The notes under the pieces are model-generated. The model made no database searches, had not been told where the DNA came from, and saw only the letters and a list, made by a program, of their open reading frames with translations. From Candolleomyces eurysporus (Eukaryota; Basidiomycota; Agaricomycetes; Agaricales; Psathyrellaceae): a DNA stretch of 64,000 nucleotides. Shown in pieces: positions 1 to 17,351 of the stretch (positions are counted from its first letter, which is position 1; each line of letters starts with the position of its first letter). The stretch spans positions 434,001 to 498,000 of the forward strand of contig JANBPK010000919.1 in the NCBI GenBank assembly GCA_027579435.1. Direction: 5' to 3'. The position numbers and the translations under genes were made by a program.

Positions 1-244
1 GGTTCGGATAGACGCCAAGGTTGACGCGTAAATAAAGTGTCCTCCGATTTCTGGCGCTCCTCATCGTCTAAAGGATGGTCCGACGGCGTCGAAGGTAGGG
101 TCGACGGCAAGTATGGTAACATCGCGGGGAAAATCGGGCGGGAAAAGCCGATAGTGACGAAGGGAACTTGATTCAATTATAGACGACTTGTCACCATTTC
201 CCTACATCGTCCTCGTCGTCCTCCGCGTCCACCTCTCCTCCACC
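1..244. other. Left-edge non-coding stretch, fumarase promoter
   Basis: No convincing coding sequence is visible here. The stretch lies immediately upstream of the fumarase start codon and probably holds its promoter and 5' leader. A pyrimidine-rich segment at about 190-240 (tccctacatcg, tcctcgtcgtcctcc) just before the ATG at 245 resembles the CT-rich tracts that often precede transcription starts in fungi. Part of a gene lying further left could end here, but nothing supports this. Confidence 0.4.
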
Positions 245-2412
245 ATGTACAGATCAGCAGTGTGCTCATCTCGCAAGGTCAGGCGCCTCTAAATTCCACA
301 ATCACCTGCAAATCCCTTATTCACGTGACGTCATTCTATACCAGGCTCTGCTCAGCCCCCGTGCCGGCGAATACACCCGCTTGAGGTCCCGTATTGTCGT
401 ACCTTCTGCCAGACCGTTCTCTTCGTCCTCCTATAGAATGGTAAAGTACCCTTATTTGCCGCAGTATGATAGCCTTCCCCATACCCCGCATGCGCCAAAC
501 AGTCGGAACAATTCCGTATCGAGAAAGACACCTTTGGCGAGCTCAAAGTGCCCGCTGATAGGTACTGGGGTGCTCAAACGCAGAGGTAGGCTCCTGTGTC
601 AGAACTCATTTTCATATTGGAATGTTGAAACCAATGTTAGGTCTCTGCAAAACTTCGATATCGGCGGACCTGCAGAGCGCCTACCTCCGCCGCTTATCAA
701 GGCGTTTGGTGTAGTTAAGAAGGCCGCAGCGATTGTGAACACGGAGTATGGAATGGATCCAAAGGTTGGCGAGGCCATTCAGAAGGCTGCTGATGATGTA
801 CGTGTTTCCGAATTATCGCTTCTGGGGTGATCTCAGTTCCGAGCGTGTTCTTCAAATAGGTGATTTCCGGCAAGCTTGTCGACCACTTCCCCTTGGTTGT
901 TTTCCAAACCGGAAGCGGCACACAGTCTAATATGAACGCAAATGAAGTCATCTCGAACCGTGCAATCGAGTTGCTTGGAGGGGAATTGGGTTCCAAGAAA
1001 CCCGTTCATCCTAATGACCATGTCAATAAGAGCCAGAGCAGTAACGATACGTGAGTCCCTATTCTTCATACCCGATATATTTAGAATTAAGCTCCGAGTT
1101 GTGCGCTTCCAGATTCCCAACAGTAATGCACGTTGCTGCTGTTACAGAGGTTTATCACAGCCTGCTTCCCGCTTTGGAAGAGCTGCGCAGCGCTCTTGAC
1201 GCAAAAGCCCAAGAGTTTGAGAACATCACAAAGATTGGCCGAACACATTTGCAGGTGCGCTTCTTTTGACTAAGTGTGAAACTGAGTAGGCTGACACCTG
1301 CGGAAGGATGCCACTCCATTGACTCTTGGTCAAGAATTCAGTGGCTATGTGCAGCAAGTCAGCAACGGAATTGAACGGGTTAAAGCTGTTCTTCCTCGTT
1401 TGAGCATGCTCGCCCAGGGAGGCACTGCAGTTGGGACTGTAAGTGCTATTTGGGAAACAATCGAATGCCGAGATCTTATGAAACGTGAAAATAGGGCTTG
1501 AATACCAGGAAAGGCTTCGATGTGAAGATTGCAGAAGAGATCTCCAAGCTGACTGGCCTCCCTTTCCAGACCGCTCCCAACAAGGCAAGCAGCAAATTTG
1601 AAATCCCAACGCGGAAGGTACTGACCTCTATTGTGAAACAGTTTGAAGCATTGGCAGCACACGACGCCCTCGTGGAAGCTCATGGTGCACTCAATGTCAT
1701 AGCTGTCTCGTTTATGAAGATTGCAAATGACATTCGTTATCTGGGATCCGGACCTCGTTGCGGTCTGGGAGAACTCAGCTTGCCGGAGAACGAACCCGGC
1801 AGCAGTATCATGCCAGGCAAGGTCAACCCAACGCAGTGCGAGGCCCTGACTATGGTGGCTGCACAGGTCATAGGCAATAATGTGACCGTGACCGTTGCTG
1901 GCTCAAATGGTCAATTTGAGGTGTGCATTGTTCCGTAAACGGACTCCAGGTTTCAGCGATCACTGACTGCGAAATATTAGCTTAACGTCTTCAAGCCGGT
2001 TATCATCNAAAAACGTTCTGCAGAGCATTCGGCTTCTGTCCGATGGTGAGTTCGGTGCAAAAGAGAGAACGCAATTCTGAAGTATTTATCATGCAGGCGC
2101 GAGGTCGTTCACGAAGAACTGTGTGGCCGGAATCCAAGCCAACGAGAAGCGGATAACAACATTGTTAAATGAATCGCTGATGCTGGCGACCATTCTGAAC
2201 AGCCATCTCGGATACGACAGTGAGTAATGGAGCACTTTCCAAATCAGAAAAGATGCTTAGCGAATGCGGGAACAGATGTGGCCAAATGTGCGAAGAAGGC
2301 ACACAAAGAGGGCACAACACTGAAGGAGGCGACTGTGGCTCTTGGATTCCTTACTCCGGAAGAGTTTGACGAGAAAGTTCGCCCCGAGCTTATGCTGCAC
2401 CCAGACAATTAA
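245..2412 (+). CDS. FUM1: Fumarate hydratase, class II (fumarase), mitochondrial
   Basis: Interconverts fumarate and L-malate in the TCA cycle. About nine exons join into one frame. The exon at 860-1050 carries the substrate-site segment [12 protein letters not shown], and the exon ending near 1920 carries the family signature [15 protein letters not shown]; both are diagnostic of the fumarase/aspartase superfamily. The last exon ends in LMLHPDN before the TAA at 2410-2412. Coding exon 1 (245-277) and exon 2 (345-440) give an Arg/Ser-rich, acid-poor leader ([11 protein letters not shown]..., [13 protein letters not shown]) typical of a mitochondrial presequence. An internal in-frame ATG at 438-440, the last codon of exon 2, would begin a leaderless form, [10 protein letters not shown]. 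An N at 2008 breaks the frame in VIIKNVLQS; deleting it restores the sequence. Intron 1 holds a CACGTGACGTCA element. Confidence 0.96.
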
Positions 2413-2632
2413 TGTAGTAGATAGAGACGCAATGACAGTGTTATTATGGGCGGTGAGGTAACGGGAAAGAGGAATTTCCTAATTGAGCGGACGAGAGAAC
2501 CTGAAAGCGAAAACGAGTAAACAGAGTCAACGGTGCCAAAAAGATCANGGGCGTTCCCTGAAACTCAGCCAAACCTTGTTGTCGTGTCATCGACCAGCCG
2601 CTCCTTTTCCCGTTTTCCCTTTGCCTCTCCCC
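2413..2632. other. Intergenic region between FUM1 and INO80
   Basis: Tandem arrangement: the 3' region of fumarase followed by the INO80 promoter and leader. It contains one ambiguous base at 2548 before a GGG run and a CT-rich tract just before the INO80 ATG (about 2600-2632). No separate gene is seen. Confidence 0.5.
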
Positions 2633-8291
<5,659 letters not shown>

Positions 8292-8633
8292 GACTGCGGA
8301 CTTGTAATTCTAATCTATCCTGGTTTGTTTCTTGCTATCGTGTTTTTCTCCACTCCACATCTCTCTGGACGTTTTATATGGTATAGTCTTGGTAATAATC
8401 TCTCGTAACATATCTTTTTATCATGTTGTCTTATGGTCGTTTTGTACAAAGTTCGCCGCACCGCTGGTTCAGATTTCATCGTCTGCTTGTTTACTATATA
8501 TTTCGTGTATTACCCCGTCTTCAAGAGTATTATTCATTACAGTACAACAACAGCAGGAAAGTGCGACCAAGAAAAGATGTAGATAGAAGGTACAGCTCGA
8601 AAAAAGAAAGGTAGGGAGGAAGGGACTGGCAAG
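8292..8633. other. Convergent 3' intergenic region, INO80/CBF5
   Basis: 342 bases between two stop codons on opposite strands. It is AT-rich compared with the flanking exons (e.g. gttttatatggtatagtc and ttactatatatttcgtg), as expected for fungal 3' UTRs and polyadenylation signals. Nothing coding is supported. Confidence 0.5.
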
Positions 8634-10357
8634 TTATGAATCGGCAGCGGCCAGCGACTCTCTTGCTTTTTTCTCCTTCTTCAACCTCTTCCTCTCCCGT
8701 TTCGCTTCCTCATCGTCAACATCTGCAGCAGCTTCTGCAGCCTCCTTTGCTTTCTTTTCCTTCTTTTTCTTTTTCTTTTCTGCCTTTTCAGCATCCTCGG
8801 CGGCCGCTGCGTCCTTCATTTCAACGTCGTCGTCATCCTTTCGCTTTCGTTTCTGGTCTTTCTTTTCCTTGTCCTTCTTGCTCTTCTTCCCGTCCTCTTC
8901 AGGAACGGAGGCGGTCGAAGGTGCGGAAGGAGCTACTACTACTGCTCCTGATTGGGAAGTTCCAGCGGGAGGTTGCTGTGGGTCGCGGCTATAGTCCTGG
9001 TAGTCCTTGCTCCAGTCTGCGGGTGTGACACCGTCGATTTTCTCGCCGTGTTTGGTGAGTTTGCCGTCCTTGATGAGTTTCTTCNTTTTTAAGAGCGACG
9101 GGACCGAGACCCCATCGGCGAGGATAGGTGTCTCGCTCCATGATGCACCGTTTGACTTTGGCTACGACGCCGTGGTCGCAGGTGGCGAGTTCTACTGTTG
9201 ACATTTGTGCAATAGCGAGAGCAATTGCTTCACCTAGAGTGGCGGTTAAGTTTTTTTTCAAAGGGAGAAGGACGTAAGATGACGTACCCTTGGTGGTCAT
9301 GAGGACGACTTCTTCGTCGAGAGCAATGTCTGCTTCGTATCGAAGCAAACCGGGGATCATGAGTTTGGCACCGTAACACACAGCATTGACAGCGCTATCC
9401 TTGACTACAATTCGCTTGTAGCCAACTAAGAGGGATTCTAAAGGTCGGATGACTCTGCGGAGATACGATTCTGGCCGAAGATTAATATTTGAGGAGAGAG
9501 AAAAAAAAATAGTGGAGGACTCACCATCCCGAGTGTTGTCATACATCCACTGGGCATCAAGCACGTCGTGCATCGTGACCATGTCATCGCTCTCGGATAG
9601 AGCCCCACTACGCACTCGACGAAGCTCCTGCATGTGTCCCCCAACACCCAACAGCAATCCGAGGTGCACGCAAAGGGTCCGAATATACGTTCCCGCCTCG
9701 CATGAGACCCAGAAGACGCCGAGGTTCCTCTTTTCGTCGAATTCGATGAGTTTGGATTCGTAGATTGTCCGGATGCGAAGCTGGCGCTTTACGGCGGAAA
9801 TGAGAGGAGGTCGTTGGAAGAGCGCACCGGACAGGGTCTCCAATGCACGAGGCAAAGCGGCCGGCGCCTCTAGGGGAGCATGCAGTCTCAGCACGCAGAC
9901 ATACTCCTTGCCTGGACGGTATGTGAGGAGAGGAGAAGCGAAAATATGGATTGGAGAACGCACCTGCACCCTGCTGAGATTTTACGAGCCTGGTAGCACG
10001 GTCTATGCAGACGATGAGACAGCCGGTGACCTTGGGGTCGAGGGTGCCGCTGTGACCCGTTTTTTCGACGCGGAGGATGCGACGGAGCCATGCTACGACC
10101 TCATGGGACGAGGGATTGGAGGGCTTGTCGAGGTTGATGACTCCTGACCGGACATAGCTCTGGATGTCGCGCTTGAGGGGACTGGAGCCGGTGGGGATGG
10201 GGGTGAAATGAGCGGATCTGACGAGGAGCTTGTCGTAGTTTTTGAGGAGGAGAGGCCAGCTTGAGGTATCGAGCTTCGGAGTAGCAGACTCTGATTTTAT
10301 GGAAAAGTCAGAGTCCCGCTGGAGGGATGCGAGCTCTCCCTCTTTCCTCGCCGACAT
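8634..10357 (-). CDS. CBF5: H/ACA snoRNP pseudouridine synthase (CBF5/dyskerin)
   Basis: Catalytic subunit of H/ACA snoRNPs, which convert uridine to pseudouridine in rRNA and snRNA in the nucleolus. The dyskerin-like N-terminal segment ([19 protein letters not shown]) is followed by the TruB domain with the catalytic-Asp motif [13 protein letters not shown], then [19 protein letters not shown] domain follows ([44 protein letters not shown]). The tail is a lysine-rich KKE/KKD region ([19 protein letters not shown]), typical of eukaryotic CBF5. Several short introns are present, for example near 9240-9290 and 9470-9525. The N at 9085 breaks the frame exactly at [13 protein letters not shown]; deleting it joins the PUA exon to the charged tail. 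The start MSARKEGE at 10357 is head-to-head with RPL22. Confidence 0.96.
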
Positions 10358-10515
10358 CGCAATGCAAGAGCCTATGCGAAAATCTTACAAGTTCATCTTC
10401 CAAAACACTCCTCGCTCGGCATTTCCCGCCATCAAACCTTATTTTCCGCTCTACACAAAACTTGCAGTCCTCCCTCATCGCCGCTATCCCCCACGGCCCC
10501 TGCTCCTTCCTCAAG
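10358..10515. promoter_or_regulatory. Bidirectional promoter, CBF5 / RPL22
   Basis: Only 158 bases separate the CBF5 start codon (- strand) from the RPL22 start codon (+ strand), so both transcripts must start within this segment or inside each other's leader. It contains a long CT-rich stretch upstream of the RPL22 ATG (cctccctcatcgccgctatc, ccccacggcccctgctcc), the usual look of a ribosomal protein leader. Sharing between a rRNA-modification enzyme and a ribosomal protein is inferred to serve co-expression. Confidence 0.7.
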
Positions 10516-11066
10516 ATGGTCAGTCTCTCTCCAGGCCACCGCTTTGCTGAGTTACCTTCTCAGTAGGCTAATGCCTTTCTCTTCCCTCTAGCCCAAAGCC
10601 CCCGCCAAGCAGACCACCACCAAGCACAAGTTCGTCGTCGACTACTCGAAGCCGGCCTCGGACGGTGTCTTCGACGGCGCAGACTTTGAAAAGTTCCTCC
10701 ACGACCGCATCAAGGTCGACGACAAGGTCGGCCAGCTTGGCGAGAACATCAAGATCACCCGCGATGGCAATACCAAGATCACCGTCACCTCCAACATCCC
10801 CTTTTCCAAGCGATACCTCAAGTATCTCACCAAAAAGTTCTTGAAGAAGAACAGCTTGCGGGACTGGATTCGGTATGTTTGTTCTTGAGCGGTTCTCTGT
10901 GAGCGTTTTCTGACCTTTTCTCTAGTGTCGTTGCCACCTCCAAGGACAACTACTCGCTCAAATTCTACAACATTGCGTAAGTCCCCTTGCTTCTTTTTTT
11001 TTTCCAACTCATCTGCTGACACTCTTTTTCTTCAGCGGTGCTGGTGAGGACGAGGATGAAGATTAA
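10516..11066 (+). CDS. RPL22: 60S ribosomal protein L22 (eL22)
   Basis: Component of the large cytosolic ribosomal subunit. Spliced product of about 121 residues, equal to the usual eL22 length: MPKAPAKQTTTKHKFVVDYS, then DGVFDGADFEKFLHDRIKV, NTKITVTSNIPFSKRYLKYL, LRDWIRVVATSKDNYSLKFY, and the acidic C-terminus GEDEDED. The first coding exon is just the ATG (10516-10518). It is followed by an intron of about 73 bases ending ...ccctctag, then PKAPAK; the start was chosen because this splice restores the conserved N-terminus. Two further short introns interrupt DWIR/VVATS and the last few codons. Shares its promoter with CBF5 and converges with the DEVH helicase 133 bases downstream. Confidence 0.96.
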
Positions 11067-11199
11067 ATCCCTCATGCTGCTCTTCGGGAAGGAGCTCTGG
11101 CCTTTGTAGATAGTCGACATGCGATCTTATGTCTATGGCAATACACACTCATGCATCATGCCCACTCCCAAAGCGTCTGATATATTACGCGTCTAGACT

Positions 11200-14100
11200 C
11201 TAGTTGACAATGGTTATCGACGTCTGCTCCCTCTCATCCTTGGGTTTGATCTTGCCCAAAATATTCGCCGCCAGTTCGTTCCACAGAACGTGAGTTTCGG
11301 TGACGGGTTGGCCGCGGAACTGCGTCGATAGGATTTCGAAGAGATGTTCTCGGAGATGCTTGAGTGCGACGTTCGTCTTGGCCGGGATGTTGAACTTGAT
11401 TTTACGGTCGATCACTGCTGTATCAGATAACAACTGTCGAGTTCAAAGGTTAGCAAGGATGTTTTCCTGAGAGTCCGAGTACATTACCTTGAAATCAGTT
11501 TCTCCACACAATAGAAGCATGGCAAGATCATCGACTGGCCCTGTCTCCCAAGCATACAGCTTCTTGGAATGCCTGAAATCCCTCATGAGATACTGCTACC
11601 ACGTTCACACGAGAAAGAGAGAACGTACATGAGAGTGAAGTACGCCAAATGGTTGACCCCAAAATCAACCGCCTTGCGCCCAAAATTGACAGAAGAAGGG
11701 TGGAACGAGGCGCTTTGGTTATTGGTAACAGTGCGGAGCCCACCGCTCTTCGAGTCGATCGACAGAACCTTGGGATACAGGCCTGCAACTAGCGCTGCAT
11801 TGATGAGCGCATAGTTTTTAGAATTCGTGTCGTATTCGGGAGGTACGTTGACGAAACGAGTTCGGTTGCGGCCGTACCGTGCCCGACCCAAATCGCGGAC
11901 AAAGTTCTTGTCGACCTGGATGAAGGATGTGTCCACGAGGAACCTGGGGATAGTGTCAGGCAATTACAGGTTTTATAGGTGACTTGGTATTTACCCCAAG
12001 AATTGCTGTCGGAGCTCTTCGATTTGTTGTAGATTCTATCCAAAGGCGATCAGGGTGCAAAGCGGATGATTCAAGAAGCACTCTACATACCTGGTGACTC
12101 AAATAGGTTTTGTTGCAAAACTTTCGGATGTTAACACCAGTATTTCCACACGCTCTCCGCCAACTACTGAACGCATTATGGATCGTCAAAAAGTCAGAGT
12201 TATCTGGAAACCAAGGTAGGACAAGCGTCAAGAAACAGAGCCAAACCAACGAGAACCGAGCAGAAAACCCACCGATCCTAAAACTATTCTTCGCCCGATC
12301 TGCCTCCTGCTCCATCCCCAAAGGCGTCACGAACGGCGACTTGGAGTTCAGAGTAGCAGCAATAGTGAGAGCAGGGTCAAGGCACCGGAACACAGTCGCA
12401 ATCAACAAGAATTTTCCAAGATGCACATCCGTAGGCAGCTTGCTCAGCAGTCTGCCCAGTGGTGTGATTTCTTCCGAGTTCGTCAGAGCACGAACTTCAA
12501 CGAGCATGGAAATGGCTCGTTGCACGTTGATAGGCACAGGGGGGTCCAGAGCTCGCGAGAGAACGTCTTCTATGGAAGTTCCGAGTTTGACTTTCATGAT
12601 CTTGATTCTCAATGCGAGGTCGGATAGGCTTAGACGCATCATCTCGGGGAGCGGGTTGTCTTGCATCTAACAAAAGAGGATGAGAGACCACGTATACGCA
12701 GGGAGCCGGTAGTGTACGTACCTGACTATCGTGCCTAATCTTGGTGAATAGGTGGAAGCATAATCCACGTTGAACACGACCAGCACGACCGCGCCTTTGG
12801 GCAGCATTGCTTTTGGAGATAAACGTCTCTATGAGCCTGCTAATCTGCCTCTTTTCATCGAACCTAAAAAACAGTGAGCGGGGTCATCGGACTAATAAAC
12901 AGCAGAGTTATCTCACCTCATTTCCCTGTGCTTTCCTGTATCGATGACGCAGGTAATATCAGGGATCGTAATACCAGTCTCAGCAATATTGGTAGCTATA
13001 AAGTTCGGTGAATACCCTTCGCAAATACGGAATTCGTCCCAAAAGGAAACGGAAACTTACAAATCACGATCTTGCGCACACCAACAGGAGGTATATCGAA
13101 CACCGCACCCTGGTTTTCGCTCGAAAGCGTCGAGTGCAACGGATACAGCCTGAAGGCGTCAGATCCAAAGTGGGGATGCTCCGACAACACATCATACAAC
13201 CGCCTGATTTCCCCCAAACCAGGCATGAAAACCAAAACAGCCGCAGACATAGGTATGTACGCGGGGTCCTCGAAGCATATCTTCTCGAGGAGCCGGATGA
13301 CTAGGTCGTACGGAATCAGCCGCTCGTCAATGAGGTTCAGAGTAGAGATGGTGTTGGGCGAGTAGCGCTTCTCGAATTTCATCCCTTCTTTCAACGTCGA
13401 AGCGGTGTCGTCCTCCTCTTCCTCTTCCTCTCGAGCGACCAGCTCCTCACTCCATTCGGTTCGATTTTTGCCTCGGTAGAACTTGTCGTTTGCTGAAATT
13501 ATTGTGCTTGAGTCTAGGAATTGTCACATCAAAAAAGAGTTGCGACTTACATCTCCTTGCATAGGGCGAGTTCTCAGCGACAGTCCAGTTCGTGAACTCG
13601 ACAGCGTCTTCGAGGAACCTGACATCTACTGGGAACGTCCGACCGGGGACATGTAGAGTGGAACAGCCTCCAAAATACTCAGAGATTTTTTCAGCATCTA
13701 CTGTTGCCGACATGAGGATAACCCTGTAATTCGCATTAAGGAGGTCAACAACTTCGACTGGATGACAATGCCTTACTTCAAATCAGGCCGTTCCTTGATT
13801 AACGACTTGAGAACGATGAGAAGGAAATCCGATTCTATCGAACGTTCGTGGACCTGTACAGACAGTTAGATTGGGCAGGACGATGATGGAAGAGATACAC
13901 ACCTCGTCAATGATAATATGCTTTGAAATTTTTAGTCTCCTCTTCCGCTTTGAAATAAAATCGCATACTCACGGTGATTTCATCGAATGCCGTGCCTTGC
14001 CCTCCGGCTCCCGTACCACCCTCTAACATGCGTAACGCAATTCCGTTTGTGACGAATGCCAACCTCGTATTCCTAGATATATTACTCTCCAAGCGGATGG

Positions 14101-16807
14101 AGTAACCAACAAGGGAATTGCCACTCCCAATAGCATTGGGATGGTCTCCCAGTTCACGAGATACACCTGTAAGAGTTATGAGTGACGGTCGGGACAAAAA
14201 CAACTAAAATTCGCCTACGCTGGGCCAGTGAGATTGCAGAAATTCGACGCGGCTCGGTACAGTACACCCGGCAATGTTGGCCTCTTGACAGGTAGTGCTC
14301 GACGATAAAGGATGGGACTTGCGTAGATTTACCACTGGAAACGCAGATGAACAGCCGTATATGAAAAAGCAACCGAATTCTTACCAGCCGGTCTCACCGC
14401 TTAAAACAATTACTTGAGACTCATCCAGCGCCGAAATAATGGTATCCCGGTACTGAGCGATGGGTAAGGAATTCCTTTGTTCCTAGAAGGTCGACGCAGG
14501 TTAATCTGAGTCCGATAGCGCATAGAAAATGCCGACATACCAGCATCTCTTGATACAAAGGACTCGCTTGCCGCTGGGCAAAGCTATCCGCGAGTTGCGC
14601 ATCGAATCCTCTCAGCCCCCGGGATCGGGCGGCATCACCAACAGCACCACCACTTTGCACCGTTTTCGTGGATTTCCCACAAGGCTATGAAAGACGTGTA
14701 AGAATGAGGGGTAAATCCTCTTGGCCAAGGCTCACCTTGCTCGATGCTGCATATTTGTCTGCTGTAATTGTGCGAAGCCTGGTCCACAAAGCGCGATTGA
14801 TGCTATCCTCCGACTCCTTCCTCTTAGCTTCCAACTCGTCCCAAAGATCTCGGAAGGCTGGCGGCAAAGACCTGAAAAATGTTTGACTTCCACCGACAGA
14901 AACATTCCCAGCGGCGAAACCATCGGTCGGCGGGAAGGTGAGCGCATGGAGTGCAATCGTAGCAATGTATTGCTCGGCTTGCGCTTCGTCTGGACATGCG
15001 ACGTCCTCCATCGCCCAATCATCACGCCTCCTGCCCTCCCACAGGATGCTCACAGATGCGCGGACCGCACGGCTGCTACCCGATACAATCGTGTAGGTGA
15101 TGGCAGCGTATTTATCGAGTTTCGCAACGCAATCTTTGAGCGAAGATTTCGGCGTTCTTCCAGAGGAATGCTTGGGTAGATTCATTTCTCTGAGTGTGAT
15201 CACTCGCCCGTCCGACGTTGACTCTTTCGGCGGTTCGAGTAAACCGAGAACGCCTCCACCCTCGCTGTCGCCGTCTTCATCGGCATCATCATCGAATAAA
15301 CCCTTCTTGGCTCGAGGCTCTGATGTCGGTGGCTTCGGCGTAGTAGAGTTTTTCTTCCCACCTCGAGCGGCGTCTGCAGTCCGAGGAGGGGTCGAAACCT
15401 GTCCACGTAGGCGGTTATGCAGGTAGACCTTGTCCGCTTTGGTTTTTTCTGAGCGAAACTGTTGCTCCGCCGCTTTCTCGTCAAACAAAGTGTCCCCCTT
15501 GAGTAAAGAGATTCTTTGCTGAAGCCGGACGAGCTTCTTGTGGGTTTGCGGTAATCCTCGGTTCGTTTGTAGCTCGTAGCACTTCAACTTCAAGCGAACA
15601 TACTCCAAAGTAGGATCGTCTGTGTCTGATAGGTCTGAATCATTTTCACTACCAGGATCGCTGACGGCCTCAGAAGCGGACGGGGAGGAAAAGGACCCTT
15701 TGGATGCCTTGGGACTCTCCGGATTACTGTCGATCGGTGTGGCCGTTTCGGACGAGTTAGCTTGAAGAAAGCGAGGGACAAAAACTGGGGCAGACGCGTC
15801 CAAACGTTTCAAATCAGGAAGCGGGGGTTCTACGAGAGGCAGGGAGGGAGTTTTGGGAGTCTGTGGGAGACGGCTTGACTTAGACGACGGAGTTTGTGGT
15901 GTTCTGGACTCGGGAGAATCGCCTGTAGTCTCATTCTTGAGCAATCATTCAACCATTTGACAACTGGCTAGTACCTTTGTCTTTGACCTGTAGCTCTTCC
16001 TCCAAGCAGTGTATTGCGAGCTGCGAAAAGATGTGTAAATTGCGATTGGGAATGAAACAGTTAACGACCGACCCATTCGTACGCCTCATCCAGATCAACA
16101 CCGGGTATTGCTCGAAGACACTCCTCCACCCTTTCTTCAGAGAATCCGAGCCTGCGTAGGATGCCATAAGTGACTGCAAGACGCGTCAACGCCTTCTCTT
16201 CCGATGTTTCATCCATCACTCTCGGTTCTACATCGAGTCAACATGAATATTAATTGGATGCAAAAATAGATACGAAGGCACATACCATCCCATCGTTTCG
16301 AGTCATAGATCAACTCAAAGATCTGGGTTTTGAAAGCGTCGTCAAGGTCAAGTTGAGGGAACACTTTCGAGTTGCGTCTATCGGTTTCAACCATCTTCGC
16401 TCTCTTTAGGCCCCATGTCAAAAATTAGCTTGTTGACGCGTACCTTAACCATTCTATATAAAACAATATTAGTATTACGGCTTGACCACGGCAAATGCAG
16501 GCATTTTTGGACAGGAACCGTACCGTGATATCTCTTTTTCAGTCTTTTCTTGGTACTTGTCCACCAGGGCTTGCGAGGCCAGCCTCTCAGCATCCTGCGC
16601 CTGATCCGCTATGCTCTGTTCGGGTTTCGACGAAGTTCCATTAGCGGTCTTCTGGTTTTGCTCATCTGCTGTGGTGTTCGATGAAGGCGTAACGTCGAGA
16701 GGAGTTTCTGCAGATTCCGGGAGTGGGTCGACCTTCTTCGGGACGGACGTCGTTGCAAAGCCACGAGCAACGGGTTTGAGCTGGTTTTTCTTCTTCTTCG
16801 GCGCCAT
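11200..16807 (-). CDS. DExH-box RNA helicase, DHX29/Ucp12 type, with UBA-like domain
   Basis: Large multi-domain RNA helicase related to S. pombe Ucp12 and metazoan DHX29/DHX57; by family, an ATP-dependent remodeller linked to translation initiation. Start [12 protein letters not shown] at 16807; an ATG two codons upstream gives [13 protein letters not shown]-like helical segment lies at about 16020-16210 ([20 protein letters not shown], then the tryptophan of [14 protein letters not shown]). A Ser/Pro-rich linker and a dsRBD-like segment follow ([20 protein letters not shown], about 14890-15100). Helicase core: SGETGCGKST split by the intron near 14340-14390, [24 protein letters not shown] split by the intron near 13855-13905 (DEVH in place of DEAH), MSATVDAEK near 13700, and [11 protein letters not shown] near 12790. 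The HA2 (about 12050-12650) and OB-type C-terminal domains ([20 protein letters not shown] near 11850) complete it. Ends TSITIVN. Confidence 0.9.
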
Positions 16808-17351
16808 GGGCAAGACTTCGGTTGGAAGAGGAAGATCCCTCCCCTTAGTCGGTTTCCTTTTGACTCAGCGGAAAGTGGTGGTCTATCTGGGGACTCGGTT
16901 TGGACTCGGTTTCCGGAGGACGCAATTTGAATGAGCGTGAACGACGATGAGTCACCGGCGGCTACCAAATATCTTAATTAGTTGTTGATATGCTATGAAG
17001 AAGCAGTGAGATGGCTAGAACAGCACAAGTTTGAGAATAAGCAGAGCAGTGGGGCATGAGTATGGGTTCAAGTTTTGTGACTTCAGAATGCAACAACGAT
17101 CGATCCATTTTTGGCTGTTTGACAACCCGTCCAATCCGATCACCGCTAAATTCCTCGGTGCTCTCGCGCTCGGTCAAATACCGGTCAAGGTTCCAATCAT
17201 TCAGATATCATTTCGTAGCTATGAAGGGGTATATAGAAATCGTGAAAAGTTCATGCCAGTTCAACTAGGCAACAAAGAAAATCAAAATAGTCTCTCTCTA
17301 AAGGTCCGAACGAAGCAAGGCGGCCATTCGCTACGAAATTAGTACTCGACT
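16808..17351. other. Intergenic region, cupredoxin gene to helicase gene
   Basis: 544 bases between two same-strand (-) genes: the 3' region of the cupredoxin gene and the promoter of the helicase. Short open frames exist on both strands but have no start context, domain or splice-consistent continuation. No independent feature is supported. Confidence 0.4.

Noticed and set aside
2483..2632. Upstream in-frame start for INO80 at 2483
   Set aside because: It reads through the N at 2548 in what otherwise looks like a non-coding leader; the ATG at 2633 opens a normal low-complexity N-terminus.
12110..12670. 186-residue open frame on + strand inside the DEVH helicase
   Set aside because: Antisense shadow of the HA2-coding exons on the minus strand; no domain or splice structure of its own.
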